Assembly (NCBI GenBank): GCA_029964075.1
Contig: CM057133.1
Location: 16,578,699 to 16,642,698, forward strand
Source of the DNA: Patiria pectinifera
Taxonomy: Eukaryota; Echinodermata; Asteroidea; Valvatida; Asterinidae
Length of the DNA stretch: 64,000 nt
Direction of reading: 5' to 3'
The position numbers and the translations under genes were made by a program. The notes under the pieces were generated by a model, which had not been told where the DNA came from, did not search any database, and was given only the letters and a program-made list of their open reading frames with translations. How positions within the stretch are numbered: the first letter of the stretch is position 1; each line of letters opens with the position of its first letter. Of the stretch, positions 48,744-60,068 are shown piece after piece.

Positions 48744-49185
48744 TTTGAAGAACGGTACCAGCTACTTTGATTTACTTCCGCATTAATGCCATTTGGGATG
48801 AATCATTTTTGCTTGGGGGTAAACATGTTACACCTCTTATTTTTTCTACAGTTATTTTTTAAGTTTTAAAAACTAATTTAAGCTTAATATCAATTTATTG
48901 ATTATCGAAAAATATTGTACACTTCTTTTTTTTTCTTTTCGACAGCACGAACGAATTGTTTATAAATGAAACCCTTCTTCAAAATGATAGACAGTACCTG
49001 TAGTGAAAATGAAACACTCTTCGGAAATCCGGACTAGTGAGCCCTCAATCGTCCAGAAAAGATTAAGCCAATCACCATCAACGGTGAATGGTGAATTTTG
49101 TTCATGTTTAATTTCATTGAATTTGGTCAAGAATAAGTTTTGAAGGTTTTCGTATCGTATAGGGGCCTGAGTGACATTTTTGAGA
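48744..49185. promoter_or_regulatory. Putative bidirectional promoter between NHLRC2 and CCDC172
   Basis: The two start codons point away from each other with 442 bp between them. An ETS-type motif (GCGGAAGT on the minus strand, 48774-48781) lies about 30 bp upstream of the NHLRC2 ATG. A CCAAT box (GCCAATCACC, about 49069-49078) lies about 110 bp upstream of the CCDC172 ATG. There is no TATA box at a useful distance. The arrangement is typical of shared promoters, but activity is inferred. Confidence 0.5.
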
Positions 49186-49264
49186 ATGAGTTTAAATGAC
49201 CTGTTTGTCCAGATTTTGCAGTCCGAGCAGAAGGCGAAAGAAAGGAAAACATTACTTAATGAAG
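49186..49264 (+). CDS. CCDC172: CCDC172-like exon 1
   Basis: ATG at 49186-49188 gives MSLNDLFVQILQSEQKAKER; donor GAAG|GTAGCC, phase 1. This start is chosen because M-S-L-x-x-L-F-x-x-I matches the human N-terminus. The upstream ATG at about 49011 runs in another frame and closes. Confidence 0.85.
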
Positions 49265-52200
49265 GTAGCCTAGTTTACGAAGTTTTATTTGACCAAAAAG
49301 TCCATGGCCCTAATTTGTTTTAATGCAATCCTTGAAAATGCACCTTTGTGTCCCATTTAACCTGATTTTCAATTTTTGTTTTGCCATTTCTCACGGGTAT
49401 TTTGGTGCCTTGTTGGTTTTTATGTTAGTGAAAATGTCCATTTTCATGAGCAAAAGTGTGATGTCATTTCATTCCCAGGCAGAAACCTCAATGACAATGT
49501 TACTTACTGTAGCTATTTCAGCAACAAAACTTGCCAGAATTTTGTTATTTTGCTTTCATGAATTGTCTTTTCTTTGGTGATTGGTTGTTGTGTCAGTACT
49601 TGACAGTACGTCAATGAACAAATTTTTCTCACAAATGTTTGCAATGAGCAAATGTTGGGGTTCACAATTTGAGCAGAAAACCCCTAATGGCCTAAACTAA
49701 ACAGTGTCTTTCCTGAAATGACATCACAGCAACAGGGCCCTCAATTGTCAATTTAAAAAAAAAAAGTGCACTTTTCAATTAAATCAACCAAAAAGGGATG
49801 TCAAATTGTTTTCATACATTTGAGAGGAGTAGAAATTTGCACAAAATGTTTTCCTCAGAAAAATCATCTCATTGACCCTTAACTTAAGAAAGTTGAAAGT
49901 TCGATAGGTGGGGGTGTCATTTCTGCCTTCTGAGGTTGTTAGTCAAAGTTGCAAAGAGTAGGTATACAAAGCTCTGTTTCTCCCTTCTCCAATTCTAGGG
50001 GAGGAGAGGGTTTTTTTTTGGGGGGGGGGCACTAGTACAGTAGGCCTATGTCTATGCATAATGTCTGTTTTATGTTAGACAAAAGAAGAATGAAGATCAT
50101 ACCACATTTCGTTGTGTCCTGTATGCACTCATTGTTACATCTGATTTATCTCAGTCAAAAATGAAATTGCCGAAGTGAAAGAGCAGATTAAGGATGTGCA
50201 GGAAGAACGCATCTCCACACAGGGGCAGCTTGTTGTCAAGGTAACTAAGTGTGTTTTGATTGCAAATGCGTAGCATGTGCAAGATTCTTACGGTTTAAAA
50301 TGGACGTGTTTATTTGTACTTCTGTGTTTGATTATGACATTTATTCCATAACAAATCTGCTACGAAACTGCATTATTCTCTCAATAATACCGGTATATAC
50401 ATGCTTCTAATGTAAAATTATGTGCAAATTATGTTTTTGTAAACGTATATATATTTCTAGTACACCCCAACTATTTATAGCATGGATGGCTGCACCCGTA
50501 GTAGCAAGAGTGCAACAAATATCCACAGTGTCCACTTTTGAGAGAAATTTGTAGAAAATAATCTGATACAAAGAAAGGAGATTGATGAATCAAAACAATA
50601 TTATTTTAAAGTCACATTTGGAATTATTTCAAATCTAAGAATTGTTTTCCCCGCAACGTATGACCTTTTTTCTTCTTAATAATCAGACCCAACATCAAAC
50701 TGACGCTGAGCTGTCGGTGGTCTGGTTGAGACACAGAGAAGTCATTCTAAGAAATCAGTTGGCTCAAGTTGCAAAGGAGAGAGACGCCAGTGCACAAGAA
50801 CTGGTGAAGTATAAGTTGCCATTTTCCCAAAGACCCATACATTTTTATCTAAATATTCTTACTTTTTCAAATTGCTTCAATTTTGTAATATGATCATGTT
50901 TTTAAAAGCAAAGCATACAATCTTAGCACACTGTACAAATGACATTAACATAATTAAAACATATTCAAAAAAATGTTACGTAAAACATTAACATGAATGA
51001 CGACTAAATGAAAAAGATAACTTTCAACCAATGATTTGAAAGACTCGTACGGTAGCTACTGGCTGCAGGTTATCATTTTCCTCAACATAATTATGCTTTA
51101 GTTTGTATTTATCTCTCAACAAAACCTCAACAATTTTGGACAGATCTAGGAAACGATAAAAAAACCTTTTTTTTAATTGGATTAATTTAATTTTTAATTG
51201 CAGTCAAGGGTTCTAAATACATTTTCATTGAAATCCAACTTTTTGAAATTATTAAAATTTTGACATTCTGAATGGAGCATGTTATAGGTGAGCTCTCCTA
51301 AGTACTTGAAAAAAAAGCAATCTTGGCAAATTTTTTTGAAAACCTTGAGTGAAATCTGAGATTTCACCAAAATCCTACAGCCTGGGAAATATTCTCAGGG
51401 AAAAATGTCAATGCGTTCACCCTGAACTTTCTTATACGTTGATATCCGTTCACTTTATTGTGATGTATGAAAATATAACAAAACACAGAAATCAGTGGAG
51501 GCCGTCCAGACTGAGGACCAAGGGAAATTCATCCAAGAGATTGCAGGCTTCAACCAGACTCACGGCCTGTGTGGAGCAGGAAAGGAACAGAGGGAGTCCG
51601 AGGCCAGACAGCAACTCAGAGAGTTGAGAAAGCAAGAGGAATCTTTACTGACAGGTACTAATCAAGAAACAGAAAATTGAAAAATAGAATAACATTTTTC
51701 AAAAATCAGGTTTTTCTCCTTATGATGATTGGAACAAAGTCAGATGAGGGTAGTCAGGATTTTACAAAATGGAACAAGAATTATGCCTTGACAATTTGAG
51801 GTTGTTTATGGGGGACTTGGTCCCACCCCTTACTCAATTTCGCCTCCAGAAGAACATTTTTTTTATGGGGGTGGGGGAGTTGATTTTCTGATTTTTACTG
51901 AAATTGCCATCGTCTGAAAACTGGATTCTGAAAAACATTTTAACTGTACTGATAGTGTCTGAGTAAATAGTGTTTGAGCAGTTTTGTCGGTGGAAGGCCA
52001 AACAAAAATTTAAAAAGCAACTTTGAAAAATTTCATCTCCAAGTAACCAGCATGCAAGGTTGGAAAAAATATACCAGAGTATTTGTATAAACAGGCCTAT
52101 ACTACGGACTGAAATACTTGTCTGACTGTAGGTCACAGTGGAGTTCCAACTCTGTTCATTGATGTAGAAACTAAGGCGAGAATCTCTACCAAAACTAGAC

Positions 52201-55200
52201 TCTTATCTTTACATCAACACCTTACTATGACACAGAACCATTGACTAAACCTGCATACCTTTAGAATTTGATGAAGCAACAGATCAATGAAGAATTGATG
52301 TAATGTTGTGATTTTTTTTGTCCAGAATTATCAGATTACCGTCAGACCAAAGCAAAAACAAGAAAACTCCTGGAACAAAAGAAGGTGCTGGAATCGGAGG
52401 TTAATAACCTTCAAGACACTTTACGAGGTCGGTAAGACTGTAGGTCTTTACATTTTTTAGTTAAAACTCCAACGTTTGCATTGTCACTTATCTCCGTCAT
52501 GGTTGATTGTCTTCTTTATGGGAAAAAGTGGAATAAAAAAAAAGAAGAAGTCAGGATGAAATGTTTGGATTTGGATCCATTTAGATATGGCAGAAGTCAG
52601 CAAGTGAATGACCCACTTATTTTAAAATTCTTGGATATGAAAATGAAAATTAGATGGTTTCTTTCCGTTTTATTAATCACAGGATTGCATAAGCAACTGG
52701 ATAAAAAAGGTGCTATCACAAAGCAGCTTGAAAGGGTCAAAAGTGAAGTAGCAAGTAAACCTCAGAATGACGCCGAGTTTTTGAGGTAAGGGAATAGTAA
52801 TGCGTTATCAAGTAAAGTTCTGACACTGAATTTGTTTTCAACCTCTGCTTCCATCTGGACTCAAATCTCTCCTTTTGTTTTCAAAGTGTTCTCTATTTCC
52901 TCGCGTTCTCATCTAGGAAAATTGGTAATTACACGGAAACAGACCTGCCAAATTAATGAGGAAAAACCTTGCTCAAACTGAAGATAGGGATGCATGGCAC
53001 CAGATGCATGGCAGCAAATACCCTGTGAATTTATTCCGTCTGAAATGGTATCGATTGGAAGAAAAGTATCATAGAAAATGGTTTTACAGAAAGCGTTGCC
53101 ACTAAACAAGACCCCCCCCCCCAAAAGTATAGTATCCACTGAGCTGAACTTCAACAGGTTTAGTTGTTATACACTATACTTTAGATTTTTGAGCAATTTT
53201 GTTGCTTCAAACGAAGAAATGCAAAAGCAGCAAATGATCCTTTGAACCTTTAAACGAAAGAAGAGGTGAACATTTATTAATGTAGCCTTACGGTAAGGGA
53301 GTCTGTTTTCATGGAAATTGGTTCAGAGGTCAAAACTTTTTTGTTGACACTCTTTCAGTGAAAAGAAAATACAAGTATTCTGTTAATTGTGTACAGTTGA
53401 GGTGACTGTAAGGTTTGTGACTAGATGCTATGGTCTGCTGTTGAGCAATTTGATAAAGCTTTCGTAAATATTATGCCAAGTATGCAAATATATATTTAAA
53501 TATATGTAAAAAAAATAGGGAAAACTTGTCAGTTTTATCAATCTAACCATTCATGTGGATCATGTCCTACTTGTTTCAGACTGCGCAGCAAACTGGAAGC
53601 ATGCCACGACGAGGGCTTGGAAGCAATGTGCCAGGCCTTACAGCAGGAGGTGGATCGTCTGCAACGCCAACGCTGGCAGCACCAACTGCAGCGACAAGCC
53701 AACCAGGCTAACGGCTCTACTGCTGCAGCAGCCAGCACACAGCAGCAACGTGGAAACGCCGGCCCAAAGAAAGTACAGAAGAAACAGGTAAGGGTTAAAA
53801 TTAAACTCTTAGGAACCAGAAGCTAATTTTACAGACCTGCTTATCAAACTTACTAAGCACAGAAACCTCTGATGAGTAAAGTCAGGTACAACCAGCAGAG
53901 GTAGAAATACTAGCCTGAAGAAAGCACAACAAAAACTGGTTAGAGATTTTGGAACCTAGGGCTAATTTAATGGGGGCTGCTTAGCTCATTTTACAGTTTA
54001 TTTGGAATAGAATTTCTCCTCAGCAAAATCAGGCACAAATTAGTCGAGTAGAAACACTTTAAAGGGAAGATACAACATTTGCAAATATCGAAAAACAAAA
54101 TGATCAAATTATCACAAAATATCTTTCTCGATTGTTAGGGAATGACAGTCTAAAGTATCCTGTAAAATCGTGGCTCCTGGTGTGCTGACATTTTCAAGAA
54201 CACTTGTATTTTTCCAACGCTGGTCAGCCAACCAGCGTTGGAGAGTCGGCCGACCAGCGTTGGAGAAAACTGTTTGTTTTAAATGCTCCTAATTTTTCAC
54301 ATTTAGTTATTCAGAATTTTCTTTGCAATTGATTCCCCTTTGGGTACACGGGGTACACGCCTGCTAGACCGATTCTCTGACCTTACAATTTTATAAATAG
54401 CTCTGTTTCATCTTAAGTGGAGCCAGGGAACAAGTACATGGTTGGTTTTGTTGGATTTCCCAGCATCTCCGAACCCAAAACGTGAAGCAAGTCAGTTTAA
54501 CAACATTTGCTAGAACATACTAATCCTCCAAATCCATTTATTTCTGAAAATTGCAGCAAAAGCAAATGTTGTACATTCCCTTTAAGGTACAAAGAAACAG
54601 GCGAGGGTTAGAATCTTAGAAGCATGGGCGTGGGCACTTGCCCCTGAAAAAACAAAAAAAATAAGGAAGAAAAAAAAGAAAAGAAAAAAAAGAAAAAGAG
54701 GCGTGAAGACAAAGTGGTGTAAAATTAATGAGTTGGGGGGGGGCAAAATGTCCCTGCCCCCCTCTAAAACTGATAAATCGAGAATGTGTTGAGAAATACA
54801 AGCATTTTTTGGCAATTTTTTTTTTTGCCCCCCTCTAGAAAAAATCCTGGCGACGCCCATGCTTAGAAACCTGGAGATAATGTCATAAAGCTGCTACCTC
54901 TTTTTCTGTTAATAAAAGTTTAGTTTCTAAAACACAAGCAGCTCTGGAAAAGGCCATTAAGGTAAGGGTTACGCAAATAATTGAAAAAAAATTGGGGATC
55001 ATAAAAAAATAGTTATTCAAGTTGCTCTTGAATTGGAGTAGATATACAAGCAGCAGGGAAACAGGGTGTGTAAGGAATTTCACAACGAGGCTTGGAATGG
55101 GAAGAAACTGGTAGAATACCGGTACCTCATTGAACTTGCCTTTTTTGACTGAGACTGCAAAATATTTAAAGCTTAAAAGCAGAAACACCAGCACAAAGAA

Positions 55201-57268
55201 AACACAGAGGAAACAGAGGCTTAGAAATGTGAAAATTGTCCAGTGCCCATTCCAAAGCAAACATTTTTCTAAGCAAAATTAGGTTATAAGCCAAAATGTT
55301 GAGTGATAACCCTTTTGTAAATTGGTTCAGATGTGATGTTTATTTACAACATACATCTGCGCAACAATGTTAATTAAAATATAAGCACATTAGATATCCA
55401 CTTTGTGTACAGGTCCAGCCAAGCTCCCTATCCTTTCCCAACCAATCTGCCGACCTGGTCAACACTTGGAGCAGTTTCCGCGTCACATGCCCAACCCAGC
55501 GAACCCCATCCCCTCAGGATGCTTACCAACATCCCCCTCAGACCAAACCAAGCAATGATCACCACCCTGCTGCAACTAGTGCTGCAACCAAGCCCCGCAC
55601 AGCCTTCAGTATAAAGAAGGAGCCACCATTCCGTACTGGAGGGGTGAGCAAGCCCAATTTGGCAAGGCTGACGAGGACAGCCGAGGATGCGAAGACAGGG
55701 AAACCATTGGTACGGTCATTTCACCCCAATGAAATGTGGTGCATATAACTATTGACAAAACATTCCATAAACTATGCAGTTAAAATGTACTCTTCAAATA
55801 CACGAACAAATTGGTTGCTCTAAAATCTAGCGTGTTATACCATACATTAAATTTGTGACCAAATTTTTTTTTTTTAAATAGTAATTGCTGACATCTTTGA
55901 AGTTTTGCATTTGTAGTCCACTTTTTAAAAAGACCTATTAAACTACAAAGAATTGTAGTAAAGTGTCTTGCCCAAGAACACAAGCACACTGTTTCCCATT
56001 AGGGTTCGAACACACCATGACACAAGTCAGACTTTGTACCAAGTGGACTACTGCCCTCCACATGACAACTCTGTTAAATTCTTGTCCCCCTAAATTGTCC
56101 CAGAATCCGGCTCCCAACACCAAGAGGTTTCGCTTCCGGCAGACTTTCCTCCGAGACCAACCCCCATCAGCCACAGTCGGGCCAAACCAGCCCTCCTCTC
56201 TGGCATCTACATCATCTGCCTTGGCTTCAAGTGAAAGAGCTGACAGTCATGATGGTGGTTGTACAACACATGGTCTTAATCCACCTTCTTTATCATCACA
56301 GTAAGTTACCACATTGAAAAAAGTACAACAGGTTAAATAGACACCATTTGTAAACATTCATAAATGAAACTGTCAAAATATATCATGAAATATCCAATAT
56401 TCCAAATTTGTAAGTAACTAATAGGATCATGCATCTTGTGAATTAATTGCGCCTGGTATGCTGTCATTCTCAAGAAAAGATGAACATTTCCTTGTGGTAG
56501 TGAGGACAAAACTATTACACTTTCAATGGAAATCTATGCTTTGCATTGAGAAAAATGAAGATGCATTTTCACAGTTTTCCCAAAAAGTACATCTACTTAG
56601 CTGAAATTTTGACAGGTCGTCTTGTTTAATAACCTGCTTTAGATATATTGTTTATATTCCTTGAATCAGCAAAATCACCAAATGGTGTCCATTACCTTAA
56701 AGAGGTTGTGGAATCCTTGAAGACATTTCCGTCATTTTTCAGGTATATGTAGCCTAAGGTGTGATGAAATAAAAACGACTATTGTGTCTGTCATGAAATC
56801 AGTACAAAAGGTACTTTTGAGAGCTGTTTTTCAGGTCCTGTTTCGACCCGAACGTGCAATTTGTGTAAAAGTCGTCATGGAGCAGCAACAAACAGAGTAC
56901 ATGTAAAATGTAAACGACGACGTAAGCAACAGGACTCTCGATAGTATAAAGCGCATAAGCAGTCCTGTTTATAAATCCATGGTTTGCACCCCAGCCCCTT
57001 GCTATACAAGCAACATTTACTAATTTTCTCTCAAAAACGACCTCTAAAAAACATTTATCAAAAACAACCTTTGTACTCATTTTAAGACAGCCTGTAATCG
57101 TTTTATTTCATCACTACTCAAACTAGTGTATAACCAAACAACCCTGAAATAAAGAGGGGGAAAATGTAAGGTGCTTTCAGACATTGGTTCTTTAATTGAT
57201 GATTTTCATCTGTTTCAACTGTTTGCAGAGTTCCGGGCACAGCTAAGAAAGTGCGTTTCAAGTACTGA
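49186..57268 (+). CDS. CCDC172: CCDC172-like coiled-coil protein with long C-terminal extension
   Basis: Ten exons join in frame: 49186-49264, 50155-50240, 50687-50803, 51489-51654, 52326-52427, 52683-52785, 53580-53787, 55413-55709, 56104-56300 and 57229-57268. They give 464 aa. The start MSLNDLFVQILQSEQ aligns with MSLESLFQHIIFTEH of human CCDC172. FIQEIAGFNQTHGL aligns with its FIKEITDFN, and KPQNDAEFLRLRSKLE followed by EAMCQALQQEVDRLQ with KPQNDTECLRLKKELE and VYEALQTEIEFL. Residues 10-270 are almost all Glu/Lys/Gln/Leu coiled coil. Human CCDC172 is about 258 aa, linked to sperm tail and ODF2 binding. Here exon 7 runs into a Gln/Asn/Ala tract and exons 8-10 add a ~175-residue Pro/Ser-rich basic tail ending KKVRFKY. 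The gene is head to head with NHLRC2. Confidence 0.85.
50155..50240 (+). CDS. CCDC172: CCDC172-like exon 2, coiled coil
   Basis: VKNEIAEVKEQIKDVQEERI follows acceptor TATCTCAG; donor CAAG|GTAACT, phase 0. VKNEI lines up with VRSEI of human CCDC172. The heptad pattern is continuous. Confidence 0.83.
50687..50803 (+). CDS. CCDC172: CCDC172-like exon 3, coiled coil
   Basis: TQHQTDAELSVVWLRHREVI then LRNQLAQVAKERDASAQEL; acceptor TAATCAG, donor CTG|GTGAAG. It is the equivalent of human LLKTHENALERQLSEI. Reading through the donor also stays open, so an intron-retained form would extend before stopping. Confidence 0.8.
51489..51654 (+). CDS. CCDC172: CCDC172-like exon 4, conserved FIQEI-FN block
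   Basis: KSVEAVQTEDQGKFIQEIAG then FNQTHGLCGAGKEQRESEAR; acceptor AACACAG, donor ACAG|GTACTA, phase 1. GKFIQEIAGFN matches EKFIKEITDFN and is one of the two best anchors for the CCDC172 assignment. Confidence 0.85.
52326..52427 (+). CDS. CCDC172: CCDC172-like exon 5, coiled coil
   Basis: ELSDYRQTKAKTRKLLEQKK then VLESEVNNLQDTLR; acceptor TTGTCCAG. The donor that keeps frame is CGAG|GTCGGT at 52428; a stronger-looking GTAAGA lies 4 nt downstream but would cause a stop in the next exon. The exon end is therefore less certain than its start. Confidence 0.75.
52683..52785 (+). CDS. CCDC172: CCDC172-like exon 6, KPQND block
   Basis: GLHKQLDKKGAITKQLERVK then SEVASKPQNDAEFL; acceptor TTAATCACAG, donor TTGAG|GTAAGG, phase 2. 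SKPQNDAEFLR matches EKPQNDTECLR of human CCDC172. Confidence 0.85.
53135..53255 (+). repeat. Dispersed repeat (family of 42281)
   Basis: CACTGAGCTGAACTTCAACA, AGGTTTAGTTGTTATACA, CTTTAGATTTTTGAGCAATT, TTGTTGCTTCAAA. It lies in the CCDC172-like intron between exons 6 and 7. Confidence 0.55.
53580..53787 (+). CDS. CCDC172: CCDC172-like exon 7, end of conserved coil plus Gln-rich tract
   Basis: RLRSKLEACHDEGLEAMCQA then LQQEVDRLQRQRWQ, matching the last conserved coil of vertebrate CCDC172. The vertebrate protein ends soon after; here RQANQANGSTAAAASTQQQR and PKKVQKKQ follow before donor CAG|GTAAGG (phase 0). Confidence 0.84.
54059..54585 (+). repeat. TTAA-flanked MITE, copy 2 (527 bp)
   Basis: TTAA at 54059-54062 and 54582-54585, the same length and orientation as the copy at 6779-7305. 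The centre has CAACGCTGGTCAGCCAACC and GTCGGCCGACCAGCGTTGG. It lies in the CCDC172-like intron between exons 7 and 8. Confidence 0.8.
55413..55709 (+). CDS. CCDC172: CCDC172-like exon 8, Pro/Ser-rich extension
   Basis: 99 codons in phase 0, acceptor GTGTACAG, donor TTG|GTACGG. The protein is Pro/Ser/Thr-rich (SSLSFPNQSADLVN, TPSPQDAYQHPPQTKPSND), becoming basic toward the end (AFSIKKEPPFRTG, ARLTRTAEDAKTGK). There is no counterpart in the human protein that I recall. Inclusion rests on frame, splice sites and phase agreement with exons 7 and 9. Confidence 0.72.
55945..56062 (-). repeat. tRNA-derived SINE fragment, minus strand
   Basis: GAGGGCAGTAGTCCACTTGG, GTGTTCGAACCCTAATGGG (B box), TGTTCTTGGGCAAGACACTT. 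It ends about 40 bp before CCDC172-like exon 9. Confidence 0.65.
56104..56300 (+). CDS. CCDC172: CCDC172-like exon 9, Ser-rich extension
   Basis: Acceptor TTGTCCCAG, donor TCACA|GTAAGT (phase 2). It begins NPAPNTKRFRFRQTFLRDQP, then a Ser-rich stretch. The basic-aromatic KRFRFRQTF resembles the KKVRFKY at the very end of the protein. Confidence 0.7.
56590..56700 (+). repeat. Dispersed repeat (family of 42281), diverged
   Basis: ACTTAGCTGAAATTTTGACA, GTCTTGTTTAATAACCTG, CTTTAGATATATTG. It lies in the CCDC172-like intron between exons 9 and 10. Confidence 0.4.
57229..57268 (+). CDS. CCDC172: CCDC172-like terminal exon (40 nt)
   Basis: Acceptor CTGTTTGCAG. One base completes a Gln codon, then VPGTAKKVRFKY and TGA at 57266-57268. 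K-V-R-F fits the consensus of the RVxF docking motif for protein phosphatase 1. An AATAAA at 57865-57870 could end the transcript after a 0.6 kb 3' UTR. Confidence 0.68.
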
Positions 57269-57864
57269 CGATGTGAGGAGCGCAAGAGCTGCAGAACTTT
57301 CTGTTTCAAGGAAGGAATACTGAACTGAGTAGTTGCACAAAATCATTACTTGTCCATGATTTGGTGACTTTCTCAATAATTTTGATCTGTGTATTTGGTT
57401 TGCTTTGTTCAGGCATGCAACTTTTCCTCGGATCAGCTGATCTCCTCTTTTTGTACCTCCCATGTGTGCCATTAAAAATAGAAAAACACTGCACAAAGTC
57501 TTGGAAAGATTTGAATTTCCTCTTTTTTTGGGACTTCCCAGTTGCATGCCTTTGTTGTAGTCTGTACATTAATTGGCGTGTCTTGTCAGTCGGAACTATC
57601 CTAAGTTGGCGAAACCAAACCTGCTTTCTGGTCATGTGGGGATAGTTGAGTTTATTCTCTTAATCTGACAGTCCTTTTTTTTCTGTTGGTCACTGTTTTG
57701 ATTCTGAACATCGTGGCTGATATCCGAGATTCATATTTTGATTTCCAAAACTGGATCAACTGAGAGACAGATCTTTGCCCTATTTCAATGGTTGTGCTTA
57801 ACATGAGAATAGAATCTTCTAGATCAGAAAATTATGCACGAACACTGAGGCTTTTTCACATGTA

Positions 57865-57870
57865 AATAAA
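57865..57870 (+). terminator. Candidate polyadenylation signal of the CCDC172-like gene
   Basis: AATAAA follows the stop codon by about 600 bases and is followed by GTTTGG-type sequence. It is the first canonical hexamer I see downstream of the last exon. Confidence 0.45.
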
Positions 57871-58661
57871 GACTGTTTGGCATGTAGGCAGCATGCATTC
57901 ATTCCATTACTGCAGCTTCTGTGCTTACAGAGCAAGTACTGCATTTCTGTGCTAGTGAGCTGTTAGCCAGTTTGTGTTAAAAACAAGTGCGACTGCCAGG
58001 CGCAGTTCTAGAACCAATATTTTGGGGGGTTAAAACGTCAAGCGTGCCTCGACTCGCCTCCAGGTGACGTCTAAACACGCTAATCCCTCGTGTTTTTTTG
58101 TACACACACACAAAGTCCGTGAAGTCTGTGGAGGCGGACTGTGTGTTGATCTTGAATTGGCCACTGCGTAGGGCCTATTCTACAATTTACACTCCCCAGA
58201 GTGTTGAAAAATATAAGGTTTTGGCAAGAAATATTGCACAAATACTGTTGAAACGACTCTTGCAAATCAGTATTTGTGGCTTTTGGCTGTATACATGTAT
58301 CAGAAGTTGGCTGCGATATGTTGCCTTTTTCGAAAATTGGAATTTTCCGCAAAAATAATCCCGGCGCAAACTGGTTAACAAGATGAATAAAAAAAAAAAA
58401 AGCCATGATATCTGGACCAGTTCTAATGCAAATAACTACAGATGCCAAAAGCCGACTTCCATGACAATAGAACATATTTAATAATCGATACTTGGGAATA
58501 GTATACATTTTCCTTACACATTATCTGTAAACAAGAAAATAATTAATAATAAATGTACATTGAAATACAAGAATTTACCAATTTACATAAGTATGGATAT
58601 ACACAGAGTCTTTTCATAGCTGCAAGTGTAACGTTCGACACTGCATAGTGGACATGAAGAG
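57871..58661. other. Non-coding, nothing recognised
   Basis: Intergenic sequence downstream of the CCDC172-like gene. Frames at 58080-58508 lack support on either strand. Confidence 0.4.
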
Positions 58662-58788
58662 TACGGCTGTGTCCCAATTGAGTGGCTGTGGCTAACAGAA
58701 ACACATGCATCATTGGGAAAATGATTCAGCCGCTTCCATAGGCAACTGCGTTATTGCTAGCCACAGCCAAAATATTCAGCTACAGCCT
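58662..58788. repeat. Foldback (GGCTGTGTC / GCTACAGCC ends)
   Basis: ACGGCTGTGTCCCAATTGAG with TGGCTGTGGCTA at the left pairs with TAGCCACAGCCA and CAGCTACAGCC at the right. The relative of the hairpin nested at 8733-8846. Confidence 0.65.
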
Positions 58789-59523
58789 ACATGTACAATA
58801 ATCAATGATGTGCTTGTTAGATAGGTTTCATTTACTATCAGCAATGTCGTAAGTTTAAGGAGTTCTTGTCAGAAAAATGTTTTTCTCCGAAACCTGAGGA
58901 TGCCATGTTTTATTTGATGATAATAACCATGTTTTCGTAAAAGCAGGGAGAAAATGAAGACTTATTTTGAACGAACTTCAGAAAAACAAATGACATTACC
59001 TTTTATTTATTTAAATTAAGTGTGAATTATCATTGTCCATCAAATGTTTATCAATGGTATTACAATGTACAAATATGATTTTATGTTTTTGTCCCAATGC
59101 TTCAACATTTCATGGAAATATTGATCCAAATATGATCGTTTTCCATAAACTATGCATATATATAAAAAGATATAAAAAACTTTTGTTCCCTTTTTACTTA
59201 ACCGTTTGCATAGAAAACAACTTGAAGCAGTTACGAATGTACAGTTGAACATAGAAATGGTTGGTCCAATATATGCAACACACGTTTAGTCGAGTTTCAT
59301 ACAAAAAAAAATGTTTTAAGAAAACAAAATTTGCGATTGATTCTGGAATTCATAAAATAGAAAGTTGCATTGTCACATAATAACCCTAACTTTCTTGGCA
59401 TGTTTATATTAACTTGAAACCCACCAACATCTAACATTGTGAAGAAACCAAAATACTATACAACTTAATATTATAAAAAAACAAATGATAAAGCCCGATA
59501 TGAACTAATGGGTTGTACAGTCT
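58789..59523. other. Non-coding, nothing recognised
   Basis: A/T-rich, chance frames only (59033-59252). Confidence 0.4.
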
Positions 59524-60068
59524 TTAAAGGTAATATACTACATTTGCTTTTGCTGTAATTTTCAGAAATGGATGGATTTGGGGGTTATAGTAGTTTATAG
59601 CAAACATTGTTACACAGACCTGTTTCAAGTTTTGCGTTCATATATGCTGGAAAAAGCTAGGGGAAAAAGGCTGTTCTTGTAGTCTGGTTCCCTGACCCAA
59701 CTTCAGACAAAACAGAGCAATTTAAAGATGTCGGTGAATTGTTAGGTCAGGGAACCAGACTAGCTGGCTTGCACCCGTTCACAGAGTGTAACCTATTGCA
59801 AACAAAATGTGTACCAACTAAATTGGTAAATTGGGGGCAATATTTGAAAAAAAAAACCCAAAAATCACTTTTCCCACAAAAATGGTCGGCCGACCATCGT
59901 TGGAAATTGATACAAAAGTTATACCTTTCTTGAAAATGACATCACGGCATGTGCCACGATTTCACAGGATGCTTGAGACTATGATTTACTTACAGTCAAG
60001 TAAGGATTTTCATAATATTTAGTAGTTAAATGTTTTTGCTGTTTGCAAATGTTGTATATTACCTTTAA
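59524..60068 (-). repeat. TTAA-flanked MITE, copy 4 (545 bp, reverse)
   Basis: TTAA at 59524-59527 and 60065-60068. It has clear ends (AGGTAATATACTACATTTGC left; GCAAATGTTGTATATTACCT right) and the centre ATGGTCGGCCGACCATCGTT. Confidence 0.82.

Noticed and set aside
48387..48770. Plus-strand frame of 127 codons overlapping NHLRC2 exon 1
   Set aside because: It lies across the inverted repeat and antisense to a secure exon. The resemblance to the frame at 47790-48005 comes from the repeat arms.
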